Shown here: in pieces, positions 5,967 through 8,557 of the stretch
How positions within the stretch are numbered: the first letter of the stretch is position 1
Layout: each line of letters opens with the position of its first letter
Program-made: the position numbers and the translations under genes
Notes under the pieces: generated by a model
The model's input: the letters and a program-made list of their open reading frames with translations, nothing else
Database searches by the model: none
What the model was told of the DNA's origin: nothing
Assembly: GCA_900551635.1 (NCBI GenBank)
Contig: URWQ01000045.1
Coordinates: forward strand, 1 to 8,557
Direction of reading: 5' to 3'
DNA: 8,557 bases
Source of the DNA: an uncultured Collinsella sp.
GTDB taxonomy: Bacteria > Actinomycetota > Coriobacteriia > Coriobacteriales > Coriobacteriaceae

Positions 5967-6437
5967 ATGGACGCAAGCCAGATCGTACTGACCGCTGAGG
6001 GCCGCCAGAAGCTCGTCGAGGAGCTCGCCTGGCGTGAGGGCGATTACGCCAAGGAGATCGTCGAGGACATCAAGGAAGCCCGCGCGTTCGGCGACCTTTC
6101 GGAGAACTCCGAGTACGATGCCGCCAAGGACAAGCAGGCCCAGAATGCTGCTCGTATCGCCGAGATCCAGGCCATTCTTGCCAACGCTCAGGTTGCTGCC
6201 ACCACGGGCGATCTGACCGTCTCCATCGGTTCCACCGTTTCGCTGATTGATCCCAACGGCGAGGTCATGGAAGTCACGCTCGTTGGTACCACCGAGACCA
6301 ACTCGCTCGAGCACAAGATTTCCAACGAGTCTCCGGTCGGTCACGCCATCATCGGTCACGGCGAGGGCGACTCCGTCGAGGTCGTTACGCCTTCCGGCAA
6401 GACTCGCGTCTACACCATCGCCAAGATCGCACGCTAG
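5967..6437 (+). CDS. greA: Transcription elongation factor GreA
   Basis: GreA enters the RNA polymerase secondary channel and stimulates cleavage of the 3' end of backtracked RNA, rescuing stalled complexes. The 156-residue protein has the family's two parts: an N-terminal coiled coil (about 1-78) with the acidic tip GDLSENSEY, where D43 and E46 match the catalytic-tip acids of the family, and a C-terminal globular FKBP-like domain (about 80-156) with SLIDPNGEV, SPVGHAIIGH and GDSVEV. The ATG at 5967 has GGGGAG 8 nt upstream and gives normal length. A perfect TTGACA lies upstream (5926-5931) without a recognisable -10. lysS follows after 79 nt containing a hairpin, so co-transcription is conditional at best. 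Confidence 0.96.
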   Translation: MDASQIVLTAEGRQKLVEELAWREGDYAKEIVEDIKEARAFGDLSENSEYDAAKDKQAQNAARIAEIQAILANAQVAATTGDLTVSIGSTVSLIDPNGEVMEVTLVGTTETNSLEHKISNESPVGHAIIGHGEGDSVEVVTPSGKTRVYTIAKIAR

Positions 6438-6441
6438 ACCA

Positions 6442-6480
6442 CGGTCCCGCGTAAAGGTATGTTTTCGCTCCCTGGGACCG
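6442..6480 (+). promoter_or_regulatory. candidate antiterminator pairing in the greA-lysS gap
   Basis: CGGTCCC (6442-6448) is perfectly complementary to GGGACCG (6474-6480). Forming it would use bases 6474-6477, which also belong to the 5' arm of the terminator-like hairpin at 6466-6494, so the two folds compete. This resembles a transcription attenuator, but it is inferred from pairing alone. Confidence 0.35.
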
Positions 6481-6498
6481 AATCCTGGGGAGCGTTTT
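6466..6498 (+). terminator. terminator or attenuator hairpin between greA and lysS
   Basis: CGCTCCCTGGGA (6466-6477) pairs with TCCTGGGGAGCG (6483-6494) with two G-T wobbles and a 5-nt loop, followed by TTTT (6495-6498). It sits only 18 nt before the lysS start codon and just upstream of its Shine-Dalgarno site. It may end greA transcripts, attenuate lysS, or both; no separate lysS promoter is visible downstream of it. Confidence 0.65.
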
Positions 6499-6516
6499 AG
6501 TTTGAGGAGCTAACTT

Positions 6517-8481
6517 ATGGCAGAGAACCAGAACGCCGCCGATCAGGCATCGACGCTCAACGACGAGCGCGCCACCCGCCTGGCCAAGCGCGCCGCCCTG
6601 TTCGAGGCGGGCCAGAACCCCTATCCCGAGCACTCTGAGCTTGAGGACTACGTCGCCGATATCGAGACTAAGTACGCCGATCTTGCCGATGGCGAGGACA
6701 CCGAGGATGTCGTGAAGATCGCCGGCCGTGTGGTCGCCAAGCGCGGTCAGGGCAAGATCATGTTCATCGTCGTGCGCGATGCGACTGCCGAGATTCAACT
6801 GTTCTGCCGCATCAACGACATGGACGAGGCTGCCTGGAATACGCTCAAGGCCCTCGACCTGGGCGACATCCTGGGCGTGACCGGCGTGGTCGTGCGCACC
6901 CAGCGCGGCCAGCTTTCCGTTGCCCCTAAGAGCGCGACCCTGCTTGCCAAGGCCGTTCGTCCGCTGCCCGAGAAGTTCCACGGTCTTTCCGACAAGGAGA
7001 CCCGCTATCGCCAGCGCTATGTCGACCTGATCGCCAACGACGACGTTCGCGAGACCTTCCGTAAGCGTTCGCAGATTCTCTCCACCTTCCGTCGCTTTAT
7101 GGAGTCCGACGGCTACATGGAGGTCGAGACCCCCATCCTGCAGACCATCCAGGGCGGCGCTACTGCCAAGCCGTTCATTACCCACTTCAACGCGCTCGAT
7201 CAGGAGTGCTACCTGCGTATTGCCACCGAGCTGCACCTCAAGCGCTGCATCGTCGGTGGTTTTGAGCGCGTGTTCGAGATCGGCCGCATCTTCCGTAACG
7301 AGGGCATGGACCTCACCCACAACCCCGAGTTCACCACGATGGAGGCCTACCGTGCCTTCTCCGACCTCGAGGGCATGAAGGCGCTCGCCCAGGGCGTCAT
7401 TAAGGCCGCTAACAAGGCTATTGGCAACCCCGAGGTTATTGAGTACCAGGGCCAGACTATTGACCTGTCCGGTGAGTGGGCAAGCCGCCCCATGACCGAC
7501 ATCGTCTCCGACGTGCTCGGCAAGCAGGTCACCATCGACACGCCGGTCGAGGAGCTTGCTGCCGCCGCACGCGAGAAGGGCCTGGAGATCAAGCCCGAGT
7601 GGACCGCCGGCAAGATTATCGCCGAGATCTATGACGAGCTGGGCGAGGATACCATCGTCAACCCCACCTTCGTGTGCGATTACCCCATCGAGGTCAGCCC
7701 GCTTGCCAAGCGTTTTGAGGACGACCCGCGCCTGACGCACCGCTTTGAGCTGGTTATTGCCGGCCACGAGTACGCCAACGCGTTCTCCGAGCTCAACGAC
7801 CCGGTCGACCAGGCCGAGCGCTTTGCCGCCCAGATGGCCGAGAAGGCCGGCGGCGACGATGAGGCCATGGAGTATGACGAGGACTACGTGCGCGCCCTCG
7901 AGTACGGTATGCCTCCCGCGGGCGGCATTGGCATTGGTATCGACCGCGTGGTCATGCTGCTTACCAACCAGGCTTCTATCCGTGACGTGCTGCTATTCCC
8001 GCACATGAAGCCCGAGAAGGGTTTCCAGTCCGGTGCCGCTGCCGCCAAGGCTGCCGAGGCCGGCAACGCCGCGAGCCCATTCGTTAAGTCGCTTAAGCCC
8101 ACGCTCGATTACTCCAAGATCGCCGTTGAGCCGCTGTTTGAGGAGTTCGTCGACTTTGATACCTTCTCCAAGAGCGACTTCCGCGCTGTGAAGGTCAAGG
8201 CATGCGAGGCCGTCAAGAAGTCCAAGAAGCTGCTGAACTTTACGCTCGACGACGGCACCGGCACCGACCGCACCATCCTCTCCGGTATTCACGCTTATTA
8301 CGAGCCCGAGGACCTGGTTGGCAAGACCTTGCTCGCCATCACCAACCTGCCTCCGCGCAAGATGATGGGTATTCCCAGCTGCGGCATGCTGATCAGCGCT
8401 GTCCACGAGGAGGAGGGCGAGGAGCGCCTCAACCTGATCCAGCTCGACGCCTCCATCCCCGCCGGCGCAAAGATGTACTAG
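6517..8481 (+). CDS. lysS: Lysyl-tRNA synthetase (class II) with C-terminal tRNA-binding domain
   Basis: LysS charges tRNA-Lys with lysine using ATP. The 654-residue protein is about 150 residues longer than a standard bacterial LysRS. An N-terminal OB-fold anticodon-binding domain (about 67-150, starting near VKIAGRVVAKRG) precedes the class II core: motif 1 GYMEVETPIL (199-208), motif 2 FRNEGMDLTHNPEFTTMEAY (259-278, with R260), and motif 3 GGIGIGIDRVVML (469-481). The core ends near residue 500. An Ala-rich linker (about 501-530) leads to a second OB fold (544-654; FSKSDFRAVKV, SGIHAYYEPEDLVGK, LPPRKMMGIPSCGML) of the tRNA-binding (Trbp111/EMAPII/MetG C-terminal) type. It is one uninterrupted frame, so the fusion is real in this sequence. 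ATG at 6517 has GAGGAG 7 nt upstream. Confidence 0.96.
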   Translation: MAENQNAADQASTLNDERATRLAKRAALFEAGQNPYPEHSELEDYVADIETKYADLADGEDTEDVVKIAGRVVAKRGQGKIMFIVVRDATAEIQLFCRINDMDEAAWNTLKALDLGDILGVTGVVVRTQRGQLSVAPKSATLLAKAVRPLPEKFHGLSDKETRYRQRYVDLIANDDVRETFRKRSQILSTFRRFMESDGYMEVETPILQTIQGGATAKPFITHFNALDQECYLRIATELHLKRCIVGGFERVFEIGRIFRNEGMDLTHNPEFTTMEAYRAFSDLEGMKALAQGVIKAANKAIGNPEVIEYQGQTIDLSGEWASRPMTDIVSDVLGKQVTIDTPVEELAAAAREKGLEIKPEWTAGKIIAEIYDELGEDTIVNPTFVCDYPIEVSPLAKRFEDDPRLTHRFELVIAGHEYANAFSELNDPVDQAERFAAQMAEKAGGDDEAMEYDEDYVRALEYGMPPAGGIGIGIDRVVMLLTNQASIRDVLLFPHMKPEKGFQSGAAAAKAAEAGNAASPFVKSLKPTLDYSKIAVEPLFEEFVDFDTFSKSDFRAVKVKACEAVKKSKKLLNFTLDDGTGTDRTILSGIHAYYEPEDLVGKTLLAITNLPPRKMMGIPSCGMLISAVHEEEGEERLNLIQLDASIPAGAKMY

Positions 8482-8483
8482 GG

Positions 8484-8513
8484 GGTTACGGCGTTTTGCC
8501 AAACGCCGTAACC
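8484..8513 (+). repeat. 13-bp palindrome after lysS (hairpin without U-tract)
   Basis: GGTTACGGCGTTT (8484-8496) pairs perfectly with AAACGCCGTAACC (8501-8513) around a TGCC loop, starting 2 nt after the lysS stop. No T-run follows. It is the sister of the palindrome after dtd. The remaining 44 nt to the window end show no gene or clear signal. Confidence 0.75.
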
Positions 8514-8557
8514 ACTCGACGCTGCGCGGGCCGCATTTGGACAATCTGACGTTCAAC

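Noticed and set aside
6438..6516. T-box riboswitch before lysS
   Set aside because: The 79-nt gap is too short for a T-box leader and lacks a recognisable T-box sequence complementary to a tRNA acceptor end.
6385..7767. A 460-codon open frame on the minus strand across greA end and lysS
   Set aside because: It is fully antisense to lysS, its product is a Leu/Gly/Val/Asp-rich mirror of LysRS codons, and it has no recognisable motif.

Overview
This window reads as a stretch of core chromosome from a high-GC Gram-positive bacterium. The best fit is the Coriobacteriia, probably Collinsella or a near relative. That assignment is inferred from the gene content (Veg next to IspE, a LysRS with a C-terminal tRNA-binding domain), the GC-rich codon use and the strong Shine-Dalgarno sites; no database search was possible. 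All complete genes lie on the plus strand, tightly packed. No mobile element, CRISPR array, prophage or integration scar is visible.

Layout. (1) Positions 1-41 hold the probable 5' end of a divergent minus-strand gene. (2) 107-1018 encodes a HAD-superfamily phosphatase of the Cof/IIB type. (3) 1070-1952 is glutamate racemase murI, split by a reading-frame break inside a GC-dinucleotide tract. (4) 2007-2732 is RNase PH (rph), closed by a terminator. (5) 2876-3517 and 3521-3967 are rdgB (XTP/dITP diphosphatase) and dtd (D-aminoacyl-tRNA deacylase), 3 nt apart and closed by a palindrome without a U-tract. (6) A promoter and short leader precede veg (4151-4447) and ispE (4450-5346), 2 nt apart. 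(7) tRNA-Pro(CGG) with encoded CCA (5396-5472) has its own strong terminator. (8) A promoter with an embedded inverted repeat precedes tatA (5585-5860), which has its own terminator. (9) greA (5967-6437) is separated from lysS (6517-8481) by a 79-nt gap holding two competing hairpins. A second palindrome, closely related to the one after dtd, directly follows lysS.

How the genes fit together. The murI-rph-rdgB neighbourhood recurs in many Gram-positive bacteria and mixes cell-wall precursor supply (D-glutamate), tRNA 3'-end maturation and nucleotide-pool cleaning; Dtd adds removal of D-amino acids mis-attached to tRNA. Veg and IspE (MEP isoprenoid pathway) are also neighbours in Bacillus. The right part serves transcription elongation (GreA), lysine tRNA charging (LysS), proline decoding (tRNA-Pro) and folded-protein export (TatA).

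There is no obviously new multi-gene system here. The points most worth a second look are the murI frame break, the LysRS-TRBD fusion, the covarying palindromes after dtd and lysS, the mutually exclusive hairpins before lysS, and the palindrome inside the tatA promoter.
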